A DNA stretch of 64,000 bases from Bacillota bacterium (GCA_022706825.1 JAKJBU010000001.1:61732-125731); one strand, 5' to 3'; positions 9,761 through 18,066 are shown, counted from the first letter of the stretch. Program-made: numbers and translations. The notes: generated from the letters alone by a model not told the origin.

Positions 9761-9814
9761 TCATAAAAAAATAAAAGCCATGGAACAAACACATTCCATG
9801 ACCAAAAATTTCAC
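9761..9814 (-). CDS. Second leader mini-ORF before MFS gene
   Basis: A 17-codon ORF starting GTG at 9814 with a strong AAGGAGGAG RBS (VKFLVMECVCSMAFIFL). It ends at 9761, 15 nt before the MFS start codon. Its reading frame runs through the whole CATGGAA/TTCCATG hairpin, so ribosomes translating it would melt that hairpin. It is probably regulatory rather than a functional protein. Confidence 0.45.
   Translation of the reverse strand: MKFLVMECVCSMAFIFL
9771..9800 (-). terminator. Attenuator hairpin before MFS gene
   Basis: The arms CATGGAA (9779-9785) and TTCCATG (9794-9800) with an 8-nt loop are followed on the minus strand by GCTTTTATTTTTTT. This makes a short, weak intrinsic terminator just ahead of the MFS RBS. 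It fits a leader where transcription is aborted unless translation of the mini-ORF opens the stem. Confidence 0.55.
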
Positions 9815-9859
9815 GGTGTCTCCTCCTTAGAGCAGCCCGCAGTTATATATCCATCAATC

Positions 9860-9928
9860 CTAAAAAACTCTCAAAGCAGGCTGCGGCACTATAGTATTTT
9901 TTATTTCTGTAACAATATAAATTCTCAT
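9860..9928 (-). CDS. Leader peptide of the MFS exporter unit
   Basis: A 22-residue ORF (starts MRIYIVTEIK, ends PALRVF) with a consensus AAGGAGG RBS, translated from 9928. Its last codons (GCAGCCTGC) can pair with GCGGGCTGC immediately upstream of the second mini-ORF's RBS (9 bp, one G-U). A ribosome stalled near the end of this peptide would free that RBS. This is the classic layout of antibiotic-inducible attenuation. The peptide is too short for database recognition; its regulatory role is inferred from position. Confidence 0.55.
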   Translation of the reverse strand: MRIYIVTEIKNTIVPQPALRVF

Positions 9929-10035
9929 ATTCGCAACCTCCTTTTCCATTTTTTCCTTTTCCCTTGTAAGTATACTCCAGTCCTTTCATTACTGTCAATC
10001 AGCAAGCAAAATCGTAATGCAATATTAATAATATG

Positions 10036-11622
10036 CTAATGTTTCGCATTGGCAGGCTCAATATTGATTCTCCTGCCTTTTATCTGGTTATCCTTCATTA
10101 TTCTTATTACATCGCCGGCATATTCTCTCGGCACTTCAACAAAGGTGTATTTGTCATATATGTCAATGCTTCCTATTAGCTTTCCGGGAATGCCTGTTTC
10201 CCCTGCAATACCTCCGACAATATCCCCCGGCCTTATCTTCTGATTTCTGCCGATGTTGATGAACAGCCTTACCATTCCGTCCTCCGCTCCGGTGTCATTA
10301 AAATCAGTTTCCTCATGCTGCACTTCCTTATCCTTATTCCCGACAGCCATCTTTAGAAGTGCGGCGGCGATTTCAATACTGGTATAGTCTTCTCCTGCCA
10401 GCCTTTCTATAATACTGACATACTGGCTGAGATCATCTTCATCCATGATTTCTATTACTTTATCCAAAAATAAATTTGTCCTTACCTCTTCCACATCTTC
10501 TGAGGAAGGTGCCTTCTGCAGGGTAATCTTTGCCTTTGCATACCTCTGAATATCTCTTAATTTAAATATCTCTCTGCCCACAACAAAGGTAAAAGCCCTT
10601 CCTCCCCTGCCGGCTCTGGCTGTTCGTCCTATTCTGTGTACATAATCCTCTTCATCCTGGGGGAGATCATAGTTGAATACTGCTTCTATATCATCCACAT
10701 CTATACCTCTGGCAGCAACGTCAGTAGCTACCAGTACGTCTACTGCTCCGCTCCTGAATTTTGACATCACCCTGTCTCTCTGAACCTGCTTCATATCTCC
10801 ATGGAGGCCGTCCGCAAAATACCCCCTGCCCTGTAATTCCGCCACCAGCTCGTCTACCTTTCTTTTAGTATTGCAGAAAACCAGCGATAGCTTTGGATTA
10901 TACATGTCTATAAGTCTTGACAGCACTTCGAGTTTTGTCTTTTCCTTCACCTCGAAATATACCTGCTCAACCTTGGGTACTGTCAGTTCCTTATGCACCA
11001 CCATTACATGCTTAGGATCCTTCTGAAACCTTTTAGTAAGCTCCAGAATCGGCTTGGGCATAGTTGCCGAGAAAAGCATCGTCTGCCGTTCCTCCGGGAC
11101 AACCTTTAATATGGTAACTATATCATCTATAAATCCCATATCCAGCATTTCATCCGCCTCATCCAGCACAACCATCCTGACCTTGTCTATTTTCAGTGTC
11201 CCTCTGTTCATGTGATCCATAACCCTTCCGGGCGTCCCTACAATGATTTGAGGTTTTCTTTTCAATGCCTTTATCTGCCTGTCAATAGGCTGACCGCCGT
11301 ATATGGGAAGTACCTCTACTCCCCTTTTGAACTTGGCCAATTCCCTGATTTCTTCAGCGACCTGTATGGCAAGCTCTCTGGTTGGGCATAACACTATCCC
11401 TTGAACTGTCTTTTCTCCCTGGTTAAGCTTTTCCAGAATCGGTATACCGAAAGCAGCTGTCTTGCCGGTTCCTGTCTGAGCCTGGCCTATTATGTCCCTT
11501 CCTTCCATTATGTAAGGAATAGATTGGGCTTGTATCGGAGTCGCCTCTTCATAACCTTTATTTCCTATTGCCTTTAAAATCTCATCGGATAAATTTAATT
11601 CTTCAAACTTCAGATTTTTCAT
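10036..11622 (-). CDS. DEAD-box ATP-dependent RNA helicase (DeaD/CshA type)
   Basis: A 528-residue cytosolic RNA helicase. Visible motifs in order are Q motif (GYEEATPIQ), Walker A (AQTGTGKT), PTRELA, TPGR, DEAD (VLDEADEML), SAT (LFSATMP), ARGID and HRIGRTARAGR. The last ~75 residues (VRLFINIGRNQKIRPGDIVGGIAGE...) match the DbpA-type RNA-binding domain that targets such helicases to structured RNA such as 23S rRNA. RBS GGAAGG precedes ATG 11622. It likely acts in ribosome assembly or RNA unfolding in the cold. The gene is monocistronic; its upstream gap holds foldback element A. Confidence 0.95.
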   Translation of the reverse strand: MKNLKFEELNLSDEILKAIGNKGYEEATPIQAQSIPYIMEGRDIIGQAQTGTGKTAAFGIPILEKLNQGEKTVQGIVLCPTRELAIQVAEEIRELAKFKRGVEVLPIYGGQPIDRQIKALKRKPQIIVGTPGRVMDHMNRGTLKIDKVRMVVLDEADEMLDMGFIDDIVTILKVVPEERQTMLFSATMPKPILELTKRFQKDPKHVMVVHKELTVPKVEQVYFEVKEKTKLEVLSRLIDMYNPKLSLVFCNTKRKVDELVAELQGRGYFADGLHGDMKQVQRDRVMSKFRSGAVDVLVATDVAARGIDVDDIEAVFNYDLPQDEEDYVHRIGRTARAGRGGRAFTFVVGREIFKLRDIQRYAKAKITLQKAPSSEDVEEVRTNLFLDKVIEIMDEDDLSQYVSIIERLAGEDYTSIEIAAALLKMAVGNKDKEVQHEETDFNDTGAEDGMVRLFINIGRNQKIRPGDIVGGIAGETGIPGKLIGSIDIYDKYTFVEVPREYAGDVIRIMKDNQIKGRRINIEPANAKH

Positions 11623-11707
11623 TTACTACCTTCCAATCTTTTTTAATGTAACTATATAACAATACATTTATTATGCTCAAATTGCAACTTATTTTTTCAT
11701 ATTAGAA

Positions 11708-12212
11708 GAATAATGCGACATATCTGAAGTTTGCATAACCCTCCGCAAGAGACAGTATAGTATATCATTCACACGGATTATGATTTTGACAGGCCTACTG
11801 CTATGCCTTTGGAAAAGTTCTAACGGTGCCAAAAGGTCCTCCATGACCCGTGGCACCTAAGCCGGCGTCCATGCCGGCTTCACGAACTTTTTACCAAAGC
11901 CATATCAGAGGCCTGTTACCAAAATGCATAAAAGTGTGCCCTGCTATACTATACAAGCTCTTGCTTGGTTATGCATCCTTCAGAATACTGCCTTGTATAT
12001 AAAGGGAATGCAAATACCGACGTGGGGAAGATATATTCGACGAAACTTTCCATTTGACTCCGGAACGGTAATACCCCCAGGCAAAATAACCAGACGGGCC
12101 TACAGAGATGGGACCCCCGCCAGTGATTTTGCTGGCTTTGGAAAGTGAGGAGAACATACTTCCCCTACAGTCGGAGTACTTCACAAACTATTGTAATGAT
12201 GTCGCACTATTC
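11708..12212. repeat. Foldback element A (TIR-bounded, non-coding)
   Basis: A 505-bp element bounded by inverted repeats GAATAATGCGACA (11708) and TGTCGCACTATTC (12200-12212), 12 of 13 matching. Its left half (11723-11983) is one long imperfect palindrome: TCTGAAGTTTGCATAACC pairs with GGTTATGCATCCTTCAGA, then GCAAGAG/CTCTTGC, GTATAGTATA/TATACTATAC, and further inner arms (AGGCCT, CTTTGG/CCAAAG, GCCGGC). The right half (about 12000-12190) folds separately. It carries no convincing gene. The left half recurs almost unchanged at 21991-22520. It resembles a non-autonomous foldback/MITE element. Confidence 0.75.
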
Positions 12213-12267
12213 ATATATTATGCAAATGCAAAATCCATGATTGATATCTCAAATTTTTGTCAATCTA

Positions 12268-12276
12268 TGATATAAT
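12268..12276 (+). promoter_or_regulatory. Extended -10 promoter of YbaK-like gene
   Basis: TGATATAAT (12268-12276) is an extended -10 box 57 nt upstream of the ATG at 12334. No good -35 box at 17 bp is seen, which is acceptable for an extended -10 promoter. Confidence 0.5.
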
Positions 12277-12333
12277 GTGTATGGTCATATACTGCCGTCT
12301 TGAGAATTTATACAAAAGAAAGGAAGTAATGTG

Positions 12334-12795
12334 ATGAGTCTGGAAAGTGTAAGAAAATTCTTTGATGAAAATGGTTATTCGGACCTGCAGATTATTGAAA
12401 AAGATGCAAGCACTGCAACTGTCGAGCTGGCGGCAAAATCACACGGTGTTGCACCTGCGCTTATTGCAAAAACAATGGCCTTTGGATTGAAAGACAGAAA
12501 TATTCTTATAGTTGTAAGCGGTGACTCAAGAATAGATAATCGCAAGTTTAAAGACTGCTTTCATGAAAAAGCCTCAATGCTTAACCCGGAAAAAGTGCTG
12601 GAAGCAACAGGTCATGCAGTGGGAGGAGTATGCCCCTTCGGCCTCAAGAATCCCATGGATATTTACCTGGATATTTCGATGAAGGAATTTGAAGTTGTAT
12701 ATCCCGCAGCAGGATCTGCAAATTCAGCCGTAAAAATAACCCCCGACAGATTGCAGGAAGTGACAGGCGGAGTCTGGGTGGATGTATGTAAATAG
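12334..12795 (+). CDS. YbaK/EbsC-type aminoacyl-tRNA deacylase-like protein
   Basis: A 153-residue single-domain protein of the YbaK/ProX superfamily, which hydrolyses mischarged aminoacyl-tRNAs in trans. Supporting segments are 'AALAKSHGVAPALIAKTMAF'-type N-terminal helices, the 'SGDSRIDNRKFKD' loop and the 'GHAVGGVCPFGL' glycine-rich motif that matches G.v.GgvcPfG of the family. ATG 12334 is preferred over GTG 12331 because AAAGGAAG lies 7 nt upstream. A second, divergent YbaK protein is encoded at 24153-24641. It converges on the DUF3842 gene with a 6-nt gap. Confidence 0.85.
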   Translation: MSLESVRKFFDENGYSDLQIIEKDASTATVELAAKSHGVAPALIAKTMAFGLKDRNILIVVSGDSRIDNRKFKDCFHEKASMLNPEKVLEATGHAVGGVCPFGLKNPMDIYLDISMKEFEVVYPAAGSANSAVKITPDRLQEVTGGVWVDVCK

Positions 12796-12801
12796 AAAGT
12801 C

Positions 12802-13212
12802 CTACTTAATCATTGTTTTTACAATTTCTACAGCATCATCAATATAATTTGGGATTGGCTTGGTTTCAATCCCGGCGACAGTAACATTGCATTTGCTCAT
12901 AGGAATAAGTACCTTTTTTGCCGGGCTCTCCGCTATAGCCTTTGCCATAAGCGGTGTCAGCTCACCCAGCAGTGAATTTGCACTGATTATTCCTATGGGG
13001 CCCAGAATAATATCCACTCTGCAGGCATTATGAATAATGGCGTTCTCTCCCGTTGCACCTTCATCAGCGCCTGCTTTCAGCATTAATGAGGTTGCCAGGG
13101 AGTTAGTACCTAACGCAACAACTTCAACACTATCTTCAAGCTTCTGCCTGAATCTCTCAACAATAGCTTTACCTATTCCCCCGCCTTGACCGTCAATTAC
13201 TGCAATTCGCAT
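12802..13212 (-). CDS. DUF3842 family protein
   Basis: A 136-residue conserved clostridial protein recognised as DUF3842. It begins with a Rossmann-like glycine-rich motif (MRIAVIDGQGGGIGKAIVE), suggesting nucleotide or dinucleotide binding. It continues with 'GTNSLATSLMLKAGAD.GATGENAI', 'VDIILGPIGIISANSLLGE' and 'LIPMSKCNV.VAG', all well conserved as I remember the family. No enzymatic role is known. It lies just upstream of cardiolipin synthase (32 nt beyond the cls stop codon), and the two are probably separately transcribed. Confidence 0.8.
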   Translation of the reverse strand: MRIAVIDGQGGGIGKAIVERFRQKLEDSVEVVALGTNSLATSLMLKAGADEGATGENAIIHNACRVDIILGPIGIISANSLLGELTPLMAKAIAESPAKKVLIPMSKCNVTVAGIETKPIPNYIDDAVEIVKTMIK

Positions 13213-13243
13213 ATTATTCCTCCAGTCATTAATAAAATTTTAT

Positions 13244-14779
13244 TTACATCAAAGGCGCAAATATTTTTAGGATTGTTCTGCCTAACTTTTTGTAATGCAA
13301 TTCACCTCTGCAATTACCCAAAGAAATCCTTTGGCAGATTTCCAAGGTTTTAAGGAAATCCTCCTTCACTTCTGAAATACTTTTTGTCTTATACATCCAG
13401 ACACCGCATTCAAAGTGCAGAAACAGGCTGCGATAATCCAGGTTTATTGTCCCGACTACCGCATACAAATCATCCACCACAAAGGTTTTTGCATGGACAA
13501 AGCCCGGTGTATACTCATATATAGCAACTCCGCTTTCTATTAATGCTTCATAGTTACATCTCGAAACGGAATGAACATACCATTTATCCGGAATATGAGG
13601 GGTTATGATACGGACATCCACGCCTCTTTTTGCTGCCATACAAAGAGCCGAATTCATCTCATTATCAAGTATAAGATATGGTGTATAGATATAGATATAT
13701 CTTTCAGCCTCACCTATCAGATTAAGGTATACCGTTTCACCTACAGCTTCATCATCAAGAGGGCTGTCGGCAAAAGGCTGTACATAACCTCCTGATTCAA
13801 GCTGCCCCGTATCCCCGGAAACCGGCCTGAATGCTTCGTAATCTTCATCTTCTTTTCTCAGAAAACTCCACATGGAAAGGAACATAACCGTAAGGCTCCA
13901 TACCGCATCCCCTTGAACGGCAATAGATGCATCCTTCCAGTGCCCATGCTTTTCATAAACATTGATGTATTCGTCTGCCAGATTGATACCCCCCGTAAAG
14001 GCTATGCGTCCGTCAATTACTGCAATTTTGCGGTGATCACGGTTATTGAGGCGGATAGACAGAACCGGCACAAAGGGATTAAACACACAGCACTTTATTC
14101 CCATGCTTTCCAGTTCCTTTTCATAGCCGTAGGGCAAAGTCAGTATACAGCCTACGTCATCGTAGATAACACGAACATCTACCCCTTGCTTCGCTTTTTC
14201 TTTCAGTATTTCCAGAATAGTATCCCACATAACACCCTTATTGATAATAAAATACTCAAGGAAAATATAACGCTCCGCTTTTTTCAATTCCTCCAGCATT
14301 CGTTCAAACTTTCTCTCACCGGGTGTAAGATATTCTGTGCTTGAATTTGTATAGACAGGACAGGCGGAATATTTGACTATATACTTTGCCTGATTGGCAG
14401 CGCTTCTGTCATCCTGCTCAAGCCGCTTAAGAATTGCCTGATCCTGAACTAGATTATCCTGCATTTTATCGGCAATTTCCTTCATTTTTCGTCTGTTTCT
14501 TTTACTGGACTTATTTCCGCCAAACATCAGAAAAAACAATCCGCCGAAAATTGGGAAAAGCATTATCGGTATAATCCAGGCCAGCTTATAGGCATGATTA
14601 CTCTTGCCGTTGACAATGCCCATCACCACTAATATGCTGAGCAATGCACAAACAGCATAGAAATATACAAAATAATTGCTGAATCTCCATATCACAATAA
14701 CCAGGGCAAGAATCTGGATCAATATGGCAGCTCCGACCAAAACAACTCTGCTTAGCAGCATTCTTAAAAGTTTTTGCAT
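13244..14779 (-). CDS. cls: Cardiolipin synthase
   Basis: A 511-residue membrane enzyme that condenses two phosphatidylglycerol molecules to cardiolipin. Two N-terminal transmembrane helices (about residues 8-60) precede a short basic segment. Two phospholipase-D motifs follow: HRKIAVIDG in the first half (with GGINLADEY after it) and HAKTFVVDD in the second (with GTINLDYRS). Both HxKxxxxD catalytic triads are intact and the length is standard. Start ATG 14779. The gene stands alone between DUF3842 and a peptide deformylase-like gene on the same strand. Confidence 0.95.
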   Translation of the reverse strand: MQKLLRMLLSRVVLVGAAILIQILALVIVIWRFSNYFVYFYAVCALLSILVVMGIVNGKSNHAYKLAWIIPIMLFPIFGGLFFLMFGGNKSSKRNRRKMKEIADKMQDNLVQDQAILKRLEQDDRSAANQAKYIVKYSACPVYTNSSTEYLTPGERKFERMLEELKKAERYIFLEYFIINKGVMWDTILEILKEKAKQGVDVRVIYDDVGCILTLPYGYEKELESMGIKCCVFNPFVPVLSIRLNNRDHRKIAVIDGRIAFTGGINLADEYINVYEKHGHWKDASIAVQGDAVWSLTVMFLSMWSFLRKEDEDYEAFRPVSGDTGQLESGGYVQPFADSPLDDEAVGETVYLNLIGEAERYIYIYTPYLILDNEMNSALCMAAKRGVDVRIITPHIPDKWYVHSVSRCNYEALIESGVAIYEYTPGFVHAKTFVVDDLYAVVGTINLDYRSLFLHFECGVWMYKTKSISEVKEDFLKTLEICQRISLGNCRGELHYKKLGRTILKIFAPLM

Positions 14780-14949
14780 AATATCCCCTACAATCTTATT
14801 ACTTACTTAAGCATATGAGCATTCGGGACGGTTCTTCCTTCTTTTTGCTCATTTGGAAAATTGTATGATTACTATATATTATACAGTTTTCAGTTAAACA
14901 TGGCAAAGAGATTCATTAGGCAGATATGAAAACAAGCCTGCTGAGCATT

Positions 14950-15453
14950 TTAATAACAGCCGGCTTTGTTCTTGTTTATCCTGAAAGACTTATTGTCTAT
15001 TGCTCTCTGAACTGCCAATATACCATCAAGATGATCGTATTCATGCTGAATCAATTCTGATATATCCCCTTCAGGTTCAAAAATGCAATCCTTCCGCTCC
15101 AGATCCTTATAATAGACTCTGCACTTTTTATATCTTGATAATCTTACTTCCAATCCGGGAAAACTCATACAGTCATCCCACATTTCAAATTTTTCGTCAC
15201 CAACCGGCTCAAGCATTGGATTAATCAATACAATTTCTTTATCATCAAAATTCATGTAGATTATCCGAAAAAACTCATTAATCTGAGGCGCAGCTATAGC
15301 TCTTCCAAAACCGTATTTTTTTCTGAAGTCTGCCATTGTGTCATGCAAATCGTCAACAATTTGTTTTGCTTTATCTATTTCTTCCTTTGAAACCTTTTTG
15401 GATACATTGTATAGATTTTCATTCCCCAGCAGCAATATCTCTCTGACGGCCAT
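14950..15453 (-). CDS. Peptide deformylase-like protein
   Basis: A 167-residue metalloprotein of the peptide deformylase family, which removes the formyl group from nascent proteins. Motif 1 reads GFGRAIAAPQ (family GxGxAAPQ). Motif 2 reads DDCMSFPG where canonical enzymes have EGCLS, keeping the metal-ligand Cys. Motif 3 is QHEYDHLDG, an intact HExDH with the catalytic Glu and both metal-binding His. The altered motif 2 places it with a divergent PDF-like group, so another formyl or acyl substrate is possible. The start at 15453 has GGAGGG upstream. Confidence 0.85.
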   Translation of the reverse strand: MAVREILLLGNENLYNVSKKVSKEEIDKAKQIVDDLHDTMADFRKKYGFGRAIAAPQINEFFRIIYMNFDDKEIVLINPMLEPVGDEKFEMWDDCMSFPGLEVRLSRYKKCRVYYKDLERKDCIFEPEGDISELIQHEYDHLDGILAVQRAIDNKSFRINKNKAGCY

Positions 15454-15608
15454 AATCTTCCCTCCTTGATGCTGCGGCAGGACGCAAAGTTTTTAAAGGT
15501 CATCTTTTCGCCTATTTATATATATTATACAATTTTAATCAAGTCCTGGCAAAAGAACCTTTATTATCTTAGTATTATTTTTTTCTGTTCCGGACAAATT
15601 AATATCGC

Positions 15609-15982
15609 AGGAACATAACGGTTGAGCCAAGACTCATATATGCTCCTTAGCGGGGGCTTGTATGGGTCGGCCAAAGATTGTATATGGGTCGAAAGGCCTG
15701 TATGCAGTCGGAGGGAAGATCCTGTATGGTAAGGAAAGGTTCTGTTATAGTCGACTACCCTTGATTATAGTAGGATCCCAACTTATCATACAGGGTCGAG
15801 CTAAGATTATGCAGGGTGCCGTAATGGTCATATACAGCCGGGAGGTTGTATATGGCTGTGCAGGTACTCTGCATGGTCGAACGAACCATCATTGCAGGTG
15901 GTGAACTGCTTGGTCATGGTCGAAAGATCATGGCTGGGTAATAAGCTGTCTGCATTGGTGCAAGGTAGATCGTTATGTTCCT
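15609..15982. repeat. TIR-bounded element of degenerate tandem hairpin units
   Basis: A 374-bp segment framed by perfect 12-bp inverted repeats, AGGAACATAACG at 15609-15620 and CGTTATGTTCCT at 15971-15982. Inside, from about 15655, come some 14-15 degenerate units of 17-26 nt that begin with a TGTATG-like motif and continue with GGTCGAAAG- or GGTCG-like cores. Several neighbouring units pair with each other (CATATACA/TGTATATG; ATGGT/ACCAT; GATC/CATG stems). An 80-codon ORF on the plus strand (15662-15904) merely reads through the units and has no RBS. It ends 1 bp beyond the stop codon of the lipoprotein gene. No transposase is associated. Confidence 0.65.
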
Positions 15983-15983
15983 T

Positions 15984-16499
15984 TTATTTTATTTTCTCAT
16001 AATCGCCAAGCTTTACATCGTCAATGAGCCAACGGCCTTCAATTTTCCTGACTGCAAGAGTGATCGGCCGCTTTGCCGATATTCCGCCCTCTGCCTTTTC
16101 AGTGCTGGTTATCTCGATTATTTCACCTTTTACCTCATACTCATTTTCTGCCGATTTCTCAATAGCCAGGATCTCTATTCTATCGGGCCAGGGGCTCGAA
16201 GTCAGCCTTCCCGGAGCATTCATGGGATCCTTTGCCCATTTTGCAATAAGCTCTGAAGTCACAAAATCGCCATAACTCTCTTCCATGCTCTTTTCCAATA
16301 CTTCCTTTGGAGCCAGAAGCGAGACCTCCTGAAGCTTTTTCCCAAAGCCCTCAACAATATTTGCTACTGCTTCCTTATCGGCTTCATCAGTTTGCTGCGT
16401 CTTTTCCTCATTCTCCCGGGACTGACTTCCTGCTACCGTACAGCCGATCATCGAAGCACTCAGCAGTAGTATTAAAGCAAACAACAATAATTTCTTCAT
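15984..16499 (-). CDS. Lipoprotein of unknown function
   Basis: A 171-residue predicted lipoprotein. The N-terminal signal peptide ends in a lipobox, SASMIGC, so Cys20 should be lipidated and the protein held on the outer face of the membrane. A charged Glu/Gln-rich linker leads to a roughly 110-residue domain ending 'ITLAVRKIEGRWLIDDVKLGDY'. This C-terminal pattern is common in DUF4829- or NTF2-like secreted domains; I do not assign a family firmly. It lies between the MocR regulator and the repeat element at 15609-15982. Confidence 0.75.
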   Translation of the reverse strand: MKKLLLFALILLLSASMIGCTVAGSQSRENEEKTQQTDEADKEAVANIVEGFGKKLQEVSLLAPKEVLEKSMEESYGDFVTSELIAKWAKDPMNAPGRLTSSPWPDRIEILAIEKSAENEYEVKGEIIEITSTEKAEGGISAKRPITLAVRKIEGRWLIDDVKLGDYEKIK

Positions 16500-16558
16500 G
16501 TGCTACCTCCCAAATAGTCTTTTGCTTAATAGACGCAACGAGTACCCTTTTCGTTCCA

Positions 16559-17953
16559 TCAATCAAGCACTTCTTTAAGCCTTAATATGCCATTCCTTAT
16601 ATCTGTATTATTCAAATGGGCATATCCCAGAATAATCTGATGCCTATGCTTTCCTTTTATTACGGCATGTTCCTCAACCGGGAAAATCTTTAATCCCACT
16701 CCTTCAATACTCTTCATTAATTTCGGTGAAAACTCCACATCGGTAAATTCTGCAACAATATGCATTCCTGCCGTTTCACCCATAATTCTTACCTTGCCCG
16801 GAAAGTATTCATTAATGCATTCAATTAAGCTGTTACGGCGTTTTCGGTATATTTTTTTCATACGTCTGATATGCCTTTCCAATTCTCCGTTTTCTATAAA
16901 GCGCATCAGGGTCAGCTGATTCAGGGAATTCGTATGGTGATCCATGAGACGTTTAAGCTCGCTGCATTGCTCGACAAGCGAATCCGGAAGGACTATATAA
17001 CCAAGCCTTACGGATGGAAACAGTGTCTTGCTGAATGTACCGATATAAATTACTCTTTCATTGTCAAGCTCCTGCAGAGAACTTATAGGCAATCCCCTAT
17101 ACCGGAATTCACTGTCATAATCATCCTCTACTATATAACAGCCTGTCTTCCCGGCATACCGGATGAGATCAAGCCTTCTTTGAATGGATAAAACACCTCC
17201 TAATGGGAATTGATGTGAAGGTGTGACAAATACCAAGGCAGGGGATCTGTCCTGAGGGAACAGTTCGGGCCGGATTCCTTCACTGTCTGCTTCTATTGGT
17301 GTAATACGATCAGTATGAAATAAAAATATTTTTTTTACATTTTCATTAGAAGGATCCTCTATCAATGCTTCACTTCCAGGCTGCAGCAAGAGTTTCGCCA
17401 CCAGCGACAACCCCTGCTTCGCACCTGTCGTAACGATGATCTGCTCAGGGCAGATATTGATTCCCCGTGTTTTTTTCAGATAAGCTGCGAGGGTATTCCT
17501 AAGTTCCGGCCTTCCTTGGGGATAATCATAGCCAAAAGCTGAATCCGGCGCCTCTTTAATGACCTGACCGGCAATCCTGCTCCATTTATTTCGCGGAAAC
17601 AGGTCAAGGGCAGGAGTCCCGCTGTGGAAGCCGATGATATCCTCCGAAAGCTCCTTGGCAGAGAAGGCTGTGACACTATAATCTATTATCCTTTCCGGCG
17701 GCTTAGCAAATTCGGCGCCTTGAGAAATAAAAATCCCTGACCCCGGCACACTTTTAATATATCCCTCGGCTATCAGCATCTCGTAGGCTGTTATTACGGT
17801 ATTCCTGGATACATTTAAATTTATGGCCATTTCTCTCGTTGAAGAAAGCCTTTCATGCGCCTTCAATTCTCCTTTTATAATCATGCTCCGGACCTGCTCG
17901 TATATTTGTTTTATAAGTGAACTCCCAATTTCTTTTTGTATGTTTAAATACAT
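16559..17953 (-). CDS. MocR/GabR-type PLP-dependent transcriptional regulator
   Basis: A 464-residue fusion of a GntR winged helix-turn-helix (residues 1-75; LSSTREMAINLNVSRNTVITAYEMLIAEGY) and an aminotransferase-fold domain (about 110-460). The PLP-binding lysine lies in 'IGTFSKTLFPSVRLGY', and 'VTTGAKQGLSL' and 'VEDDYDSEFRY' are further fold-type I signatures. MocR proteins sense PLP or amino compounds and usually control a divergent neighbour. Here the 113-bp gap to the divergent C-GCAxxG-C-C/MFS unit contains two ACYGGTTC direct repeats, a typical MocR operator layout. Confidence 0.92.
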   Translation of the reverse strand: MYLNIQKEIGSSLIKQIYEQVRSMIIKGELKAHERLSSTREMAINLNVSRNTVITAYEMLIAEGYIKSVPGSGIFISQGAEFAKPPERIIDYSVTAFSAKELSEDIIGFHSGTPALDLFPRNKWSRIAGQVIKEAPDSAFGYDYPQGRPELRNTLAAYLKKTRGINICPEQIIVTTGAKQGLSLVAKLLLQPGSEALIEDPSNENVKKIFLFHTDRITPIEADSEGIRPELFPQDRSPALVFVTPSHQFPLGGVLSIQRRLDLIRYAGKTGCYIVEDDYDSEFRYRGLPISSLQELDNERVIYIGTFSKTLFPSVRLGYIVLPDSLVEQCSELKRLMDHHTNSLNQLTLMRFIENGELERHIRRMKKIYRKRRNSLIECINEYFPGKVRIMGETAGMHIVAEFTDVEFSPKLMKSIEGVGLKIFPVEEHAVIKGKHRHQIILGYAHLNNTDIRNGILRLKEVLD

Positions 17954-17978
17954 ATGCCAAACATCTCCTTTACTTTAA

Positions 17979-18011
17979 ACTGGTTCAGTAAATTTATGCA
18001 AAAACCGGTTC
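17979..18011. promoter_or_regulatory. Direct-repeat operator of the MocR regulator
   Basis: ACTGGTTC (17979-17986) and ACCGGTTC (18004-18011) form a direct repeat with 25-bp spacing between the divergent MocR and C-GCAxxG-C-C genes. MocR dimers characteristically bind same-orientation repeats in such intergenic regions. Assignment rests on position and pattern only. Confidence 0.55.
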
Positions 18012-18066
18012 TTTTATGGACTGCTTACTTATGCTTAAATTATATTACAGAAATGGAGGGATATAA

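Noticed and set aside
11924..12148. 74-codon ORF sharing a stretch with ORFs in element B
   Set aside because: The similarity is due to the non-coding foldback repeat; frames are not kept across the two copies.
15662..15904. 80-codon ORF reading through the tandem units
   Set aside because: No RBS; the amino-acid repetition is a by-product of the DNA repeats.
15609..15982. Possible CRISPR array
   Set aside because: Units vary in length and sequence, no constant repeat separates unique spacers, and no cas genes are near.
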